64,000 nt of DNA from Pseudomonas graminis (GCF_002093745.1 NZ_MTSB01000017.1:52938-116937); one strand, 5' to 3'; counted from the stretch's first letter, positions 32,593 through 40,841 are shown. Translations and numbers: made by a program. The notes: generated by a model not told the origin, from the sequence alone.

Positions 32593-33520
32593 CGGACTTC
32601 CAGAACGGGTAGAAATTGAACCACTGCTGCGGCGCTTCCAGGCAGTAATGCCCCAGTCGTTCGGCGTAGCGTGTGGCCCAGTGGGCTATGACGTGCGGGC
32701 GGTCGCTGCGGCGCCATTCGATGGCCTCGGCGAACGGTTCGAGAATCACCCGATACCCCGTCGCGCCCTTCAGGCAGAAGAACAGGCTGACCGGGCATTT
32801 GAGCAGGCCGGCCAGCAGCCACGGGCCTTGCGGAAAAGCGGCGGGATGGCCGAGGAAATCGACACGTACGTTGCGTCCGCCATGCAATGCGACGCGGTCA
32901 CCGGCGATGGCCAGCCACTCGCCTTCGTCCAGGCGTTGGCTCAATTGCAGCATGATCGCCGGGTCCAGCTCGCTGACCTGAATCAGCCGCAGGTTGGTCG
33001 CCCCGGCCTCACCGAGCAGGCGGTTGAAGCGTTCGGCGTGCTTGGTGTGGACCAGCACGTTCATGGTGATCTTTTCGCCGAGTTCAGCCAGTGCGCGGCA
33101 CACCTCAAGGTTGCCCAGGTGCGCACCCACCAGCATCTGGCCGCGTTCGCCGCGCAGGTTCTGGCGGATCTGGCCGCTGTCGATGATCTCGATCTGGTCG
33201 AGGCCCAGCCTGCCGTTCCATACGTCGAGCTTGTCGAGAAGCGCCTCGGCAAACGCCATGAACTGGCCGAACACGCGTCGCTGGCTGGGGCGCAGTTCTC
33301 GCCTGCCGCTCCAGTCACAGAGGCGTTGCTGGTAGTGCCAGATGCTGCGCCGGGCACGTCGCCCGAACACGAAAAAATACAGGACGATGCCATACAGCAC
33401 CGGGCTGAGCAGGCGACGACCCAGCACGCGCATGCCCCAGGCCGTGAGCTTCATGAGCATGAAGCTGCCACGTTCCTGATGGTTGGCCCAATGTTCTTTA
33501 GGCGTTTTATGAAGGCTCAT
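32573..33520 (-). CDS. LpxL/HtrB-type lipid acyltransferase (aryl polyene)
   Basis: A 315-residue membrane-associated acyltransferase of the lysophospholipid/lipid A family. A membrane segment lies near residues 39-53 (LSPVLYGIVLYFFVFG). The active-site motif is GAHLGNLEVC (H-x4-E), followed by AGDRVALHGGRNVRVDFLGHPAAFPQGP. It probably attaches an acyl chain, possibly the polyene, to a lipid anchor. Start ATG 33520 overlaps the glycosyltransferase stop by four bases; the longer frame to 33835 is a shadow. Confidence 0.88.
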   Translation of the reverse strand: MSLHKTPKEHWANHQERGSFMLMKLTAWGMRVLGRRLLSPVLYGIVLYFFVFGRRARRSIWHYQQRLCDWSGRRELRPSQRRVFGQFMAFAEALLDKLDVWNGRLGLDQIEIIDSGQIRQNLRGERGQMLVGAHLGNLEVCRALAELGEKITMNVLVHTKHAERFNRLLGEAGATNLRLIQVSELDPAIMLQLSQRLDEGEWLAIAGDRVALHGGRNVRVDFLGHPAAFPQGPWLLAGLLKCPVSLFFCLKGATGYRVILEPFAEAIEWRRSDRPHVIAHWATRYAERLGHYCLEAPQQWFNFYPFWKSDDESSS

Positions 33521-34251
33521 GAACGCCACCGCCGCCACAGGATCACCGGCAGGCGAACCAGCATGCCGATGAACAGTTTGGCGTGCATGGTCGAGATCAG
33601 TACGTTGTCGTGAAACAGGCGGAAATGCGACAGGCCGTCCTGTGGGTAATGAACGCGGGTCGGCAGCCAGCGCATGGCCTGACCACGCCAAGCCAGGCGC
33701 ACGAGGATTTCCGAATCGAAGTCCATGCGTTTGCCGATTTTCACGTGGTTGATCAGGGTCAGCACGGGGGCCAGCGGGTACAGCCGGAAGCCGCACATCG
33801 AATCGCGAATCTGCAACGACAGCGTGTTGATCCATACCCAGACGTGGGTGAGGTAGCGCGCGTACAAACGGCTTTTCGGCACGCTGTCGTCGTATTGCGG
33901 GTAACCGCAGATCAACGCTTCGGGATGCTGGCGCGACTGCTCCAGAAACACCGGGATGTCACTCAGGTCATGCTGGCCGTCGGCATCGACCTGCAACGCA
34001 TGGCTGAAACCCAGCCGTGCCGCTTCGCGGAAGCCGGCCATGACCGCGCCGCCCTTGCCCTGATTGACCGGCAGGCGCAGCAGATAGATATCGTCGCCTC
34101 GGGCAAGGTGTTGCAGCACGGCGGCGCAGGCCGGGCTGCTGGCGTCGTCCACCAGCACGCAGGGCAACCCGGCGTCCCTGACGGCCCTGACCACATTGGG
34201 CACGGCCAACTCGTGATCGAACACCGGAATGATCACGCAAGGCTTATGCAT
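33517..34251 (-). CDS. Family 2 glycosyltransferase (aryl polyene)
   Basis: A 244-residue GT-A fold glycosyltransferase. CVIIPVFDHE, VLVDDASS and LQVDADGQHDL (the DxD-type metal site) are in the right order, similar to DPM1-like enzymes. A basic hydrophobic C-terminus (MLVRLPVILWRRWRS) suggests membrane contact. It is predicted to add a sugar to the lipid anchor of the polyene. Start ATG 34251 overlaps the ligase gene by eight bases. Confidence 0.9.
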   Translation of the reverse strand: MHKPCVIIPVFDHELAVPNVVRAVRDAGLPCVLVDDASSPACAAVLQHLARGDDIYLLRLPVNQGKGGAVMAGFREAARLGFSHALQVDADGQHDLSDIPVFLEQSRQHPEALICGYPQYDDSVPKSRLYARYLTHVWVWINTLSLQIRDSMCGFRLYPLAPVLTLINHVKIGKRMDFDSEILVRLAWRGQAMRWLPTRVHYPQDGLSHFRLFHDNVLISTMHAKLFIGMLVRLPVILWRRWRS

Positions 34252-35950
34252 GCTCGCTCCCCAGTACGATTCGGCCGCTGGAACAGGGCGCGTTTTCGCT
34301 GTTGTGAAAGGCGAAATGCAGCTTGGAGCGCGCGGCATCGAAGCGCAGGGTCAGATTGAGACGGTCACCGGGGCGCACCAGTTGCTGAAACTTGAGCACT
34401 TCCATGCCGGCAAAATCTGCTGGCAGGTCGAGCAGGCGCTGGCCCAGGCTGATTGCCCATTGGACTTGAACCACGCCAGGCAAGACCGGGGCCTTGGGAA
34501 AATGACCGCTGAAAAACGCCAGATCCGGCGGGACCATCAATTGCAGGTGCAGCACATGCCCGAGCAGCTCGTTTTCGACGGTCTGGTGTTCGAGGACTTC
34601 CGGTTGTTTCGGACGGGGCGCCATCAGCAAGGCCTGAACGTCCGTCTGCGGCAGTTTGCCCTGCGCATTGAGTGGCATCTGCCGCAGCAGGCGCCAGCGG
34701 CGGGGCAGCGCGATGGTTTCACAGTGGGGGCGCACATGGTGCCGCAAGGTTTCCGTCAGGGCGCGACGGCCTTGAGTGCGCAGCGCCAGCAACCCGCTGT
34801 CACTGAGCACCAGCAGCGCACCGAGGGACGCCCGGTTGGTCTGAACCACGCCCAGGCGTGCGTCACCGACCCATTCATGGGCCACCAGCGCCTGTTCGAT
34901 CAGCGGCAGCGAGATGCGTTTTTCTTCGAGCTTGACGATGCGGTCCAGCCTGCCCAGCAGCTCGAAATGCCCGTCCTCGCCGATGCGAGCGGCGTCGGCC
35001 GTCTGTTCGACATGGCCGGGCGGCAGGTAGGGCGAACGAATGCGCAGCGCACCTTCACCGTCCTGACTCAGCTCGACACCCTCGAAGGCTTGCCAGTGTG
35101 GCTCGCCTTGACGCCAGGCGATGCCGCCGGTTTCAGAGCTGCCGAGAATTTCCGTAGGCCACTGGCCGAGGCGTTGTTGCAGGATTTGTGCGGCGTCGGC
35201 AGGCAGCGCGCCGCCGGACGAAAACACCCGGCGCACGGCACTGAGGCTGGCCCAGTCGAGGTTGTCGCCCATGCGCTTGAGCAGCGCCGGGCTGGCGACC
35301 CAGGCAAAGCTCGGGTATTCGCGGCTGGCGCGCTGCAGGTCTTCGGCAAACGGCAGTTGGCGACGCACGAACGGACGTGCTGCACACAGCGGCCACAGCA
35401 GGCGGAACAGCAGGCCGTAAATATGTTGGGTGGACACGCTGCCGATTATGCACGCCGAACCCAGCTGCGCGCCCCACAACCGTTCCAGCCCGCAGACTTC
35501 GTTGGCAATTTGTCGAAGGCGCTTTTCAATCAGCTTCGGCTCGCCGCTGGAGCCTGAGGTACACAGGCTCAGCCGGCACTGGTCAAGGTCCAGCGCTGCC
35601 GCTGGCAAAGGCGCGGCGTGCAGGTCGTTCAGGTGCGTGTCGCCCGGCAGGTCGGTCAGCCACAGATCGACCTGACTCGCCCAGCGCGCGCGCGTTTGTC
35701 CCTGCAGGTCGGCGGGCAACAAGACGTGAACACCCGCGCGCCAGGCACCGAACAGTGCAATGGCCAGCTCGGCGGCATCTTCAAGATGCACCGCAATCTG
35801 CGTTGTGCCCCGGGCTTGCAAGGCGGCTGCGACGCTCAGCGCCTGATCGCGAAACTGCGCGTGATCCAGCGCCGGGGCGAGGGTCAGCAGCCGGTCCGGC
35901 AAGGCCTCGAGCAGCAGTGATTCCAGATTCGACCAGTTCATGCGGTCCAT
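34244..35950 (-). CDS. Acyl-ACP ligase fused to FabA/FabZ-like dehydratase (aryl polyene)
   Basis: A 568-residue two-domain protein. Residues about 1-445 are an AMP-forming ligase with P-loop TSGSSGEPK (131-139), SSETGGIAW and the late [15 protein letters not shown] hinge. Residues about 450-568 form a hotdog dehydratase domain with [19 protein letters not shown], where H483 is the likely catalytic histidine. The ligase half should load the aromatic acid onto ACP (ApeH-like) and the hotdog half should dehydrate 3-hydroxyacyl-ACP (ApeI-like); these are separate genes in many aryl polyene clusters. Start ATG 35950 or ATG 35941. Confidence 0.88.
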   Translation of the reverse strand: MDRMNWSNLESLLLEALPDRLLTLAPALDHAQFRDQALSVAAALQARGTTQIAVHLEDAAELAIALFGAWRAGVHVLLPADLQGQTRARWASQVDLWLTDLPGDTHLNDLHAAPLPAAALDLDQCRLSLCTSGSSGEPKLIEKRLRQIANEVCGLERLWGAQLGSACIIGSVSTQHIYGLLFRLLWPLCAARPFVRRQLPFAEDLQRASREYPSFAWVASPALLKRMGDNLDWASLSAVRRVFSSGGALPADAAQILQQRLGQWPTEILGSSETGGIAWRQGEPHWQAFEGVELSQDGEGALRIRSPYLPPGHVEQTADAARIGEDGHFELLGRLDRIVKLEEKRISLPLIEQALVAHEWVGDARLGVVQTNRASLGALLVLSDSGLLALRTQGRRALTETLRHHVRPHCETIALPRRWRLLRQMPLNAQGKLPQTDVQALLMAPRPKQPEVLEHQTVENELLGHVLHLQLMVPPDLAFFSGHFPKAPVLPGVVQVQWAISLGQRLLDLPADFAGMEVLKFQQLVRPGDRLNLTLRFDAARSKLHFAFHNSENAPCSSGRIVLGSEHA

Positions 35951-35951
35951 T

Positions 35952-36497
35952 TCATTTGCCGCCCGCAGCGGGTGGGCGAACGATCCATTCGACGGCGAAC
36001 AACACGCCCATCAATCCGTAGGAAATCAGCCCGGTGTACAGCGTCCACCATGACAACGGCGCCCACAGCGTCAACCCCGTTGCGGCAAGGCCGTTGAACA
36101 GAAAAAAACCGCACCAGACCTGTGTGACCCTGCGGGTGTAGCGAATGCCGGTCTCAGGCAGGTCGGGGCGGTTCAGTCGCGCCATTTTTTCCACAATCGG
36201 TGGCCCGTAGATCAGGCTTGAGCCGAACAGGCCGAGCATGAACGCGCTGACCAGCACCGGATACCAGCGCAGCATCGCGTGGCTGTCGAGTACGCCGAGC
36301 ACCCCGCAGAACGCCAATGCCACGACTGCCATGGCCAGGCTGCCGGGTTTGCGTTCGCCGGTCAGGGCGCGCGCGAGCCACAGGCTTCCCAGCAGCAGCG
36401 CAAACTGCCACGCAGCGAAGTGCTCGGTTCCCCAGTAGACGGCAAACGGATACAGCACACCGACCAGGACCAGAATCAGGCCAATCAGGCGTTTCAT
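35952..36497 (-). CDS. COG4648-type membrane protein (aryl polyene)
   Basis: A 181-residue inner-membrane protein with about five to six helices, beginning MKRLIGLILVLVGVLYPFAVYW. SLIYGPPIVEKMARL and QVWCGFFLFNG are conserved in proteins found only beside aryl polyene-like clusters. The biochemical role is unknown. It overlaps the second ACP gene by four bases, and its stop is one base before the ligase start. Confidence 0.82.
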   Translation of the reverse strand: MKRLIGLILVLVGVLYPFAVYWGTEHFAAWQFALLLGSLWLARALTGERKPGSLAMAVVALAFCGVLGVLDSHAMLRWYPVLVSAFMLGLFGSSLIYGPPIVEKMARLNRPDLPETGIRYTRRVTQVWCGFFLFNGLAATGLTLWAPLSWWTLYTGLISYGLMGVLFAVEWIVRPPAAGGK

Positions 36498-36748
36498 TCG
36501 GTCGCGTTGACCAGTCGGTAGACGGCTTCGACCACATCGTTGACGGTCCTGACCGACTTGAACTCTTCAGCGGCAATCTTCTTGCCTGTCTTGCGTTTGA
36601 TGTGGTCGATCAGGTCCACGGCATCAATGCTGTCGATTTCCAAGTCCTGATAGAGGTTGGCTTCAAGCGTGACCCTCTCAGGCTCCAGTTCGAACAGTTC
36701 CACCATTGCGGTGCGCAGGATTTCGAAGATGTCTTCACGGGTTTGCAT
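36494..36748 (-). CDS. Acyl carrier protein 2 (aryl polyene)
   Basis: An 84-residue ACP with the 4'-phosphopantetheine serine in DLEIDSIDAVDLIDHI. ATG 36748 is chosen over an upstream TTG (36754), and starts just after the ACP1 stop. It should carry growing intermediates in the cytoplasm. Its DSID motif and basic helix 3 differ from ACP1, suggesting distinct partner enzymes. Confidence 0.92.
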   Translation of the reverse strand: MQTREDIFEILRTAMVELFELEPERVTLEANLYQDLEIDSIDAVDLIDHIKRKTGKKIAAEEFKSVRTVNDVVEAVYRLVNATE

Positions 36749-36750
36749 GT

Positions 36751-37014
36751 TCAATTCTCAGGCCGGTTGGCGCTGACGAAGGCCGCAAGGCTGTCGACGC
36801 TGGCAAAATGGTTACGGGTGTCCTTTGCATCGGCGTCTATCCGGATGCCGTAGCGTTTCTGGATGGCCAGACCCAGTTCCAGCGCATCGACCGAATCCAG
36901 TCCCAACCCTTCACCGAACAGCGTCATATCGTTGCCGATATCCTCGGGAGAGATGTCTTCGAGGCCCAGGGCATCGATGATCAACAATTTAATGTCCTGG
37001 TGCAGATCGCTCAT
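36751..37014 (-). CDS. Acyl carrier protein 1 (aryl polyene)
   Basis: An 87-residue ACP with attachment serine in GLGLDSVDALELGLAI. ATG 37014 is supported by AAGGAG ten bases upstream; a frame extending to 37044 would place this ribosome site inside the gene. It overlaps the end of the acyltransferase gene by 26 bases. With ACP2 it forms the usual pair of carrier proteins in aryl polyene clusters. Confidence 0.92.
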   Translation of the reverse strand: MSDLHQDIKLLIIDALGLEDISPEDIGNDMTLFGEGLGLDSVDALELGLAIQKRYGIRIDADAKDTRNHFASVDSLAAFVSANRPEN

Positions 37015-37801
37015 CTGAGGCGAGCTCCTTGGTGAAATAGTCATGCAGGTAATCGTTCAGCTTGCGGGACGCAATGGGTGCAGGGCCAAGCGAACTGAAG
37101 GCGTTGGGGTCTATATCGGCACCGACACGAAAAGTGAAATGCACGCGGCGTTGCGGAATGCGATACCAGGGCTCGGCCTTGGTCAGGGTGGTCGGGTGAA
37201 CCTTGATGGTCACAGGCGTGATCAGGCTCGCGCCCCGCAGCGCAATGGCGGCCGCGCCACGATGAAAGACCGGCGGCTGACCGGGCTGGGTGCGCGTGCC
37301 CTCCGGGAAGATAATCAGTGTCTGGCCGCTTTGCAGGCGCTCCACGGCGGCGTCGAGCATGTCCATGCTGCCGTCGTTGCTGATATAGCCGGTAGAGCGC
37401 ACGGGGCCGCGGGTACACGGGTTTTCCCAGAGGCTGCGCTTGACCACGCAGTTGGCGTCACGCACCAGCCCGATCAGAAACACCACGTCGATCAGCGACG
37501 GGTGATTGGCGATGATCATCTGGCCGGGCCGCCCCAGCTTTTCGGCGCCCTGTACCTCGTAGGTCAACACACCCATGCGCGCCATGATGCGGATAAACAG
37601 CCAGAACAGGCGGCTGATGGTCCGCCGGGCGCGGCGCTGATGGCTGGCTGTGGTGCCGGGCAGGCAACTCAATACCGGAAAAACGAACAATCGAAGACAA
37701 AGGCCGCTCACCCCGAACAGGGCAAAACTGATGCCGGTTGCCAACAGGCGCCAGTAGTAAGCGTCCCGACCTTTTTTCAGTGATTGCGTTGCCAGTTCCA
37801 T
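36989..37801 (-). CDS. PlsC-like 1-acyl-glycerol-phosphate acyltransferase (aryl polyene)
   Basis: A 270-residue membrane-bound acyltransferase. Two N-terminal hydrophobic stretches (about residues 20-47) precede NHPSLID (the NHx4D catalytic motif, near residue 98) and FPEGTRT (phosphate-binding motif, near 165). It probably builds the lipid anchor to which the polyene is linked. It overlaps the ketosynthase-like gene by 25 bases. Confidence 0.9.
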   Translation of the reverse strand: MELATQSLKKGRDAYYWRLLATGISFALFGVSGLCLRLFVFPVLSCLPGTTASHQRRARRTISRLFWLFIRIMARMGVLTYEVQGAEKLGRPGQMIIANHPSLIDVVFLIGLVRDANCVVKRSLWENPCTRGPVRSTGYISNDGSMDMLDAAVERLQSGQTLIIFPEGTRTQPGQPPVFHRGAAAIALRGASLITPVTIKVHPTTLTKAEPWYRIPQRRVHFTFRVGADIDPNAFSSLGPAPIASRKLNDYLHDYFTKELASDERSAPGH

Positions 37802-38496
37802 AACCGGTTATTCCAGGGGTGCAGGCAGGCGGATTGATTAGTGTGCAAGGCTTGCAGCAGATTCAGGGCGTGGGGCCATTGAGTCCGCGTGGTTCCTTGT
37901 GTGTCGCAGTGCAAAGACAATTCCCACTCGCTGCCAGGCGTCAGCAGCAAGCCGACGGCGTAGGGAAAAGGCACATCATCAATCCATTGGGCATAGGCTT
38001 GCGGTGGTTGCTCTTCCGTCACCACCAGCAGCACTGCTTCGGCTCCTTCGGCCAGCAGCGCAGCTGCCTCGAATGCTCCATATTCCAGGCCATCGCCTGC
38101 GGCTGCCAACGCCGTCATCTCACTGGTCTCGCCGCGCATTATCGACCACAGACCGATCACTGCGTTATGCACTGACAGGCTGAACTGGGTCGGTGAAAGC
38201 GGCTCGTCTGCGGCCAGATCACGCAGAATTTCAAACGTCCTGGGGGTTTCTCCGTGGCGCGAAACAAACACCAGCGGCACTCGCCCGTAGCCCTCGGTCA
38301 GCGGCCAGCCGACCGCAAATGCCATTCGCGCCATGCGGCCCAGACGTCGGCGCTGCATGGCAGGCAGAAAAGACACGTCCGGCGCTTCATCACTGTCCTG
38401 CAAACGCGTCGGATTTCGACTCCATTCCTGCCAGTCATCCGCACTCGCCAGGCCCGGAGCCCAAGCCTGCCATCTCGCAATATTGAACGTGATCAA
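37777..38496 (-). CDS. Ketosynthase-like N-terminal domain protein (chain-length-factor type, aryl polyene)
   Basis: A 239-residue protein of the beta-ketoacyl synthase N-terminal-like family (PF13723), the first gene of the operon. FSLSVHNAVIGLWSIMRG corresponds to the region where a ketosynthase has its nucleophile, but no active-site cysteine is present there. It is therefore likely to be a non-catalytic partner, like the chain-length factor ApeC. The start is unusual: TTG 38496, with GGAAGAG upstream, since no suitable ATG exists before the domain. Confidence 0.8.
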   Translation of the reverse strand: MITFNIARWQAWAPGLASADDWQEWSRNPTRLQDSDEAPDVSFLPAMQRRRLGRMARMAFAVGWPLTEGYGRVPLVFVSRHGETPRTFEILRDLAADEPLSPTQFSLSVHNAVIGLWSIMRGETSEMTALAAAGDGLEYGAFEAAALLAEGAEAVLLVVTEEQPPQAYAQWIDDVPFPYAVGLLLTPGSEWELSLHCDTQGTTRTQWPHALNLLQALHTNQSACLHPWNNRLWNWQRNH

Positions 38497-38537
38497 GACT
38501 TCTCTTCCCGCCCCCTGAGGGCCTGTTTCTCGCTACA

Positions 38538-38558
38538 TCGATATCAGGTCGATATCAG
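38538..38558. promoter_or_regulatory. Tandem TCGATATCAG repeat upstream of the aryl polyene operon
   Basis: TCGATATCAG occurs at 38538-38547 and again at 38549-38558, 11 bases (one helical turn) apart and about 45 bases before the operon's first codon. It is positioned to be an operator or activator site. The AT-rich block 38605-38660 within the same 308-base divergent gap (38497-38804) may hold promoters for the aryl polyene operon and for parA, but no unambiguous -35/-10 pair could be chosen. Confidence 0.4.
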
Positions 38559-38804
38559 CCTGGGTGCGGTCATTGTTCCGAGTGCGCGCATTATCCCGAT
38601 GGGGGTCATTACTAGCAAATTTGTTACATAAAAACTGTTTACAGGGCGGTATTGTAAGGTTCAAGTCGGGTATGTGCATGACAACCAGACACATTCTGTT
38701 TTGGGTTAAGCTCGTCGTTGTCATATGCACTGCCTAGACTCGACCTGTCTATGGTCGTTATCGGCCACTCTTGCCGTTTCTTCATCTTTCAAGGAGTCCA
38801 AAGC

Positions 38805-39584
38805 ATGCGTCGCGTGGTATTCAATCAGAAAGGCGGTGTCGGCAAGTCAAGCATCGCCTGCAATCTGGCTGCTGTCAGCGCTCACGAAGGCTACCGGACG
38901 CTGTTGATCGACCTCGATGCCCAGGCCAACTCGACCCAGTATCTGACCGGCCTGACCGGCGACGATATTCCGATGGGGATCGCCGAATTCTTCAAGAACA
39001 CGCTGTCAGCGGCACCGTTCGCCAAGAAGAACCATGTCGATATCTATGAAACGCCGTTCGACAACCTGCACGTGGTCACCGCCACCGCCGAGCTGGCCGA
39101 CCTGCAACCCAAGCTTGAGGCCAAGCACAAGATCAACAAGCTTCGCAAACTGCTGGATGAACTGAGCGAAGATTACGAGCGGATCTACCTGGACACCCCG
39201 CCAGCGTTGAATTTCTATGCGGTTTCGGCGCTGATTGCATCGGATCGCGTGCTGATCCCCTTCGATTGCGACAGCTTCTCGCGGCAAGCGCTGTACGGGC
39301 TGATGCGTGAAATAGACGAGTTGAAAGAGGATCACAACGAGGACCTGCTGGTCGAGGGCATCATCGTCAATCAGTTCCAGCCCCGAGCCAGCCTGCCTCA
39401 GCAGATGCTCGACGAACTGATCGCCGAAGGCCTTCCAGTGCTGCCGGTCTATCTCAACGCGTCGGTGAAAATGCGTGAGTCCCACCAGGCCAACCTGCCG
39501 CTGATCCACCTGGACCCCCGGCACAAACTGACGCAACAGTTTGTGGACCTGCACCACCTGCTGGAAACCAACGCTCATCCGTGA
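38805..39584 (+). CDS. ParA family ATPase (orphan)
   Basis: A 259-residue deviant Walker ATPase. The Walker A variant NQKGGVGKSS is at residues 7-16 with both lysines; LLIDLDAQANST is the A' motif and IYLDTPPAL the Walker B. AAGGAG at 38791 fixes ATG 38805. There is no parB gene or parS-like site nearby, so this is not a plasmid-type partition locus. A ParA relative sits near this position in other Pseudomonas genomes; roles in positioning flagellar, chemotaxis or chromosomal cargo are all possible. Confidence 0.88.
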   Translation: MRRVVFNQKGGVGKSSIACNLAAVSAHEGYRTLLIDLDAQANSTQYLTGLTGDDIPMGIAEFFKNTLSAAPFAKKNHVDIYETPFDNLHVVTATAELADLQPKLEAKHKINKLRKLLDELSEDYERIYLDTPPALNFYAVSALIASDRVLIPFDCDSFSRQALYGLMREIDELKEDHNEDLLVEGIIVNQFQPRASLPQQMLDELIAEGLPVLPVYLNASVKMRESHQANLPLIHLDPRHKLTQQFVDLHHLLETNAHP

Positions 39585-39589
39585 TGGGC

Positions 39590-40180
39590 CATTGCGCACC
39601 CAGAACTGCATGCCCACGCGGAGCGGGGGCACGAGAGGTGCTCTTGCGGACACCTATCGTTCCTCACGCTCCGCGTGGGAATGCCTTGCGTGACGCTCCG
39701 CGTCACAGATCTGCGCCGCGCCGCCTGTCCGTGGCAGGACGCGGAGCGTCCAGAACTGCATGCCCACGCGGAGCATGGGCACGAGAGGTGCTCTTGCGGA
39801 CCCCCATCGTTCCTCACGCTCCAGCGTGGGAATGCCTTGCGTGACGCTCCGCGTCACAGATCTGCGCCGCGCCGCCTGTCCGTGGCAGGACGCGGAGCGT
39901 CCAGAACTGCATGCCCACGCGGAGCATGGGCACGAGAGGTGCTCTTGCGGACACCTATCGTTCCTCACGCTCCGCGTGGGAATGCCTTGGGTGACGCTCC
40001 GCGTCACAGATCTGCGCCACGCTGCATGTCCGGGGCAGGACGCGGAGCGTCCAGAACTGCATGCCCACGCGGAGCATGGGCACGAGAGGTGCTCTTGCGG
40101 ACACCTATCGTTCCTCACGCTCCAGCGTGGGAATGCCTTGGGTGACGCTCCGCGTCACAGACCTGCGCTGCGCCGCATGC
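39590..40180. repeat. Tandem array of ~150-bp GGAGCGT-type repeats (about 4 copies)
   Basis: CAGAACTGCATGCCCACGCG recurs at 39601, 39751, 39902 and 40052, a period of 150-151 bases. Each unit carries self-complementary segments GACGCGGAGCGTC, GTGACGCTCCGCGTCAC and a larger inverted pair CCCACGCGGAGC/GCTCCGCGTGGG. Copies differ by a few substitutions and one-base changes (for example CTCCGCG versus CTCCAGCG). Open frames of about 80-155 codons across the array are repeat artefacts. The array lies between parA and the PAAR gene. Confidence 0.9.
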
Positions 40181-40185
40181 ATGAG

Positions 40186-40578
40186 TCAGCGCGGCTTGAG
40201 CACCTCTGGTGTGTAACTGCCGTCTCTCAATGAGCGGGCCAGATGCTCGGCATTCAGTCGCGCTGTCGAGGTCATTTCTTCGGACAGGGTGACAGCAGCG
40301 TCCATGTCGGCTTTAACGTGTTCCTGTGACGCAGTCAGTCGGTTGCTGCCGGGGGCGCAGCCGCATGCGACTTCATGGCCGTGAGTGGCGACCGCCACCA
40401 GGTCGTCGACGTACGTCGGGTTGCCTTGGGCGATGAAGCCGATGCGCACACAGGCCGGACACCATACCGGGTCGCCCATGCGGGCCACTCGACGCTGATC
40501 AATGACCTCGCTGGCCGTTGCGCTCAGCACAAAGCCGCCGGTGGTGGTTGGATCGCCTTCCCTGACTACGAACGACAT
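40186..40578 (-). CDS. PAAR domain protein
   Basis: A 130-residue protein starting at ATG 40578. The first ~95 residues are a PAAR-type domain (REGDPTTTGGFVL, ARMGDPVWCPAC, AVATHGHEVACGC). Cys and His residues are placed to bind a metal at the tip of a cone that caps the VgrG spike of type VI secretion systems. A ~35-residue tail follows but no toxin domain. It stands alone: no vgrG, effector or immunity gene adjoins it, and its 3' side is the 150-bp repeat array. Confidence 0.82.
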   Translation of the reverse strand: MSFVVREGDPTTTGGFVLSATASEVIDQRRVARMGDPVWCPACVRIGFIAQGNPTYVDDLVAVATHGHEVACGCAPGSNRLTASQEHVKADMDAAVTLSEEMTSTARLNAEHLARSLRDGSYTPEVLKPR

Positions 40579-40724
40579 GGCTGTACTTCCTCGGGTTCTG
40601 GAAAACCTGAAGGCTAGGCGCAAATCTGTGGCTCGTGATGGTTAAAAACCACTTAAAGACCTGTCCTACGCGAACATCAGCAGGGCGTTTCACGCATGTT
40701 GCTGTGACCGGCGTAGGTGGTCAA

Positions 40725-40738
40725 AAAATGATCATTTT
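40725..40738. promoter_or_regulatory. AT-rich palindrome upstream of mdcA
   Basis: AAAATGATCATTTT is a perfect 14-base palindrome 104 bases before the mdcA start, in the 263-base gap separating the PAAR gene and mdcA. It could be the site for the LysR-type regulator at 48.2 kb or overlap the mdc promoter; neither is proven. Confidence 0.35.
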
Positions 40739-40797
40739 CTTCATCGTTACTCCAGCCGTAATGATTCGGCGCGGTGCTTGATTGATGCCCGACGTCC

Positions 40798-40840
40798 ATC
40801 GCTCCTAAGGTGGCCCACGACAGCAAAATCGTGGAGCGAT
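40798..40840 (+). promoter_or_regulatory. Hairpin covering the mdcA ribosome-binding site
   Basis: CCACGA (40815-40820) pairs with TCGTGG (40829-40834), and ATCGCTCC (40798-40805) with GGAGCGAT (40833-40840). The two pairings share bases and include the Shine-Dalgarno GTGGAG at 40831-40836. The start codon is at 40842. Folding would hide the ribosome site; the alternative pairings suggest possible translational control. Confidence 0.4.
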
Positions 40841-40841
40841 C

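Noticed and set aside
38805..40180. Plasmid or integrative-element partition region
   Set aside because: ParA has no ParB, replication gene, integrase or attachment-site repeat nearby; the repeats are of the intergenic palindromic kind also found elsewhere in the window.
39590..40180. CRISPR array
   Set aside because: Units are 150 bases and repeated end to end, with no short repeat/unique spacer alternation and no cas genes.
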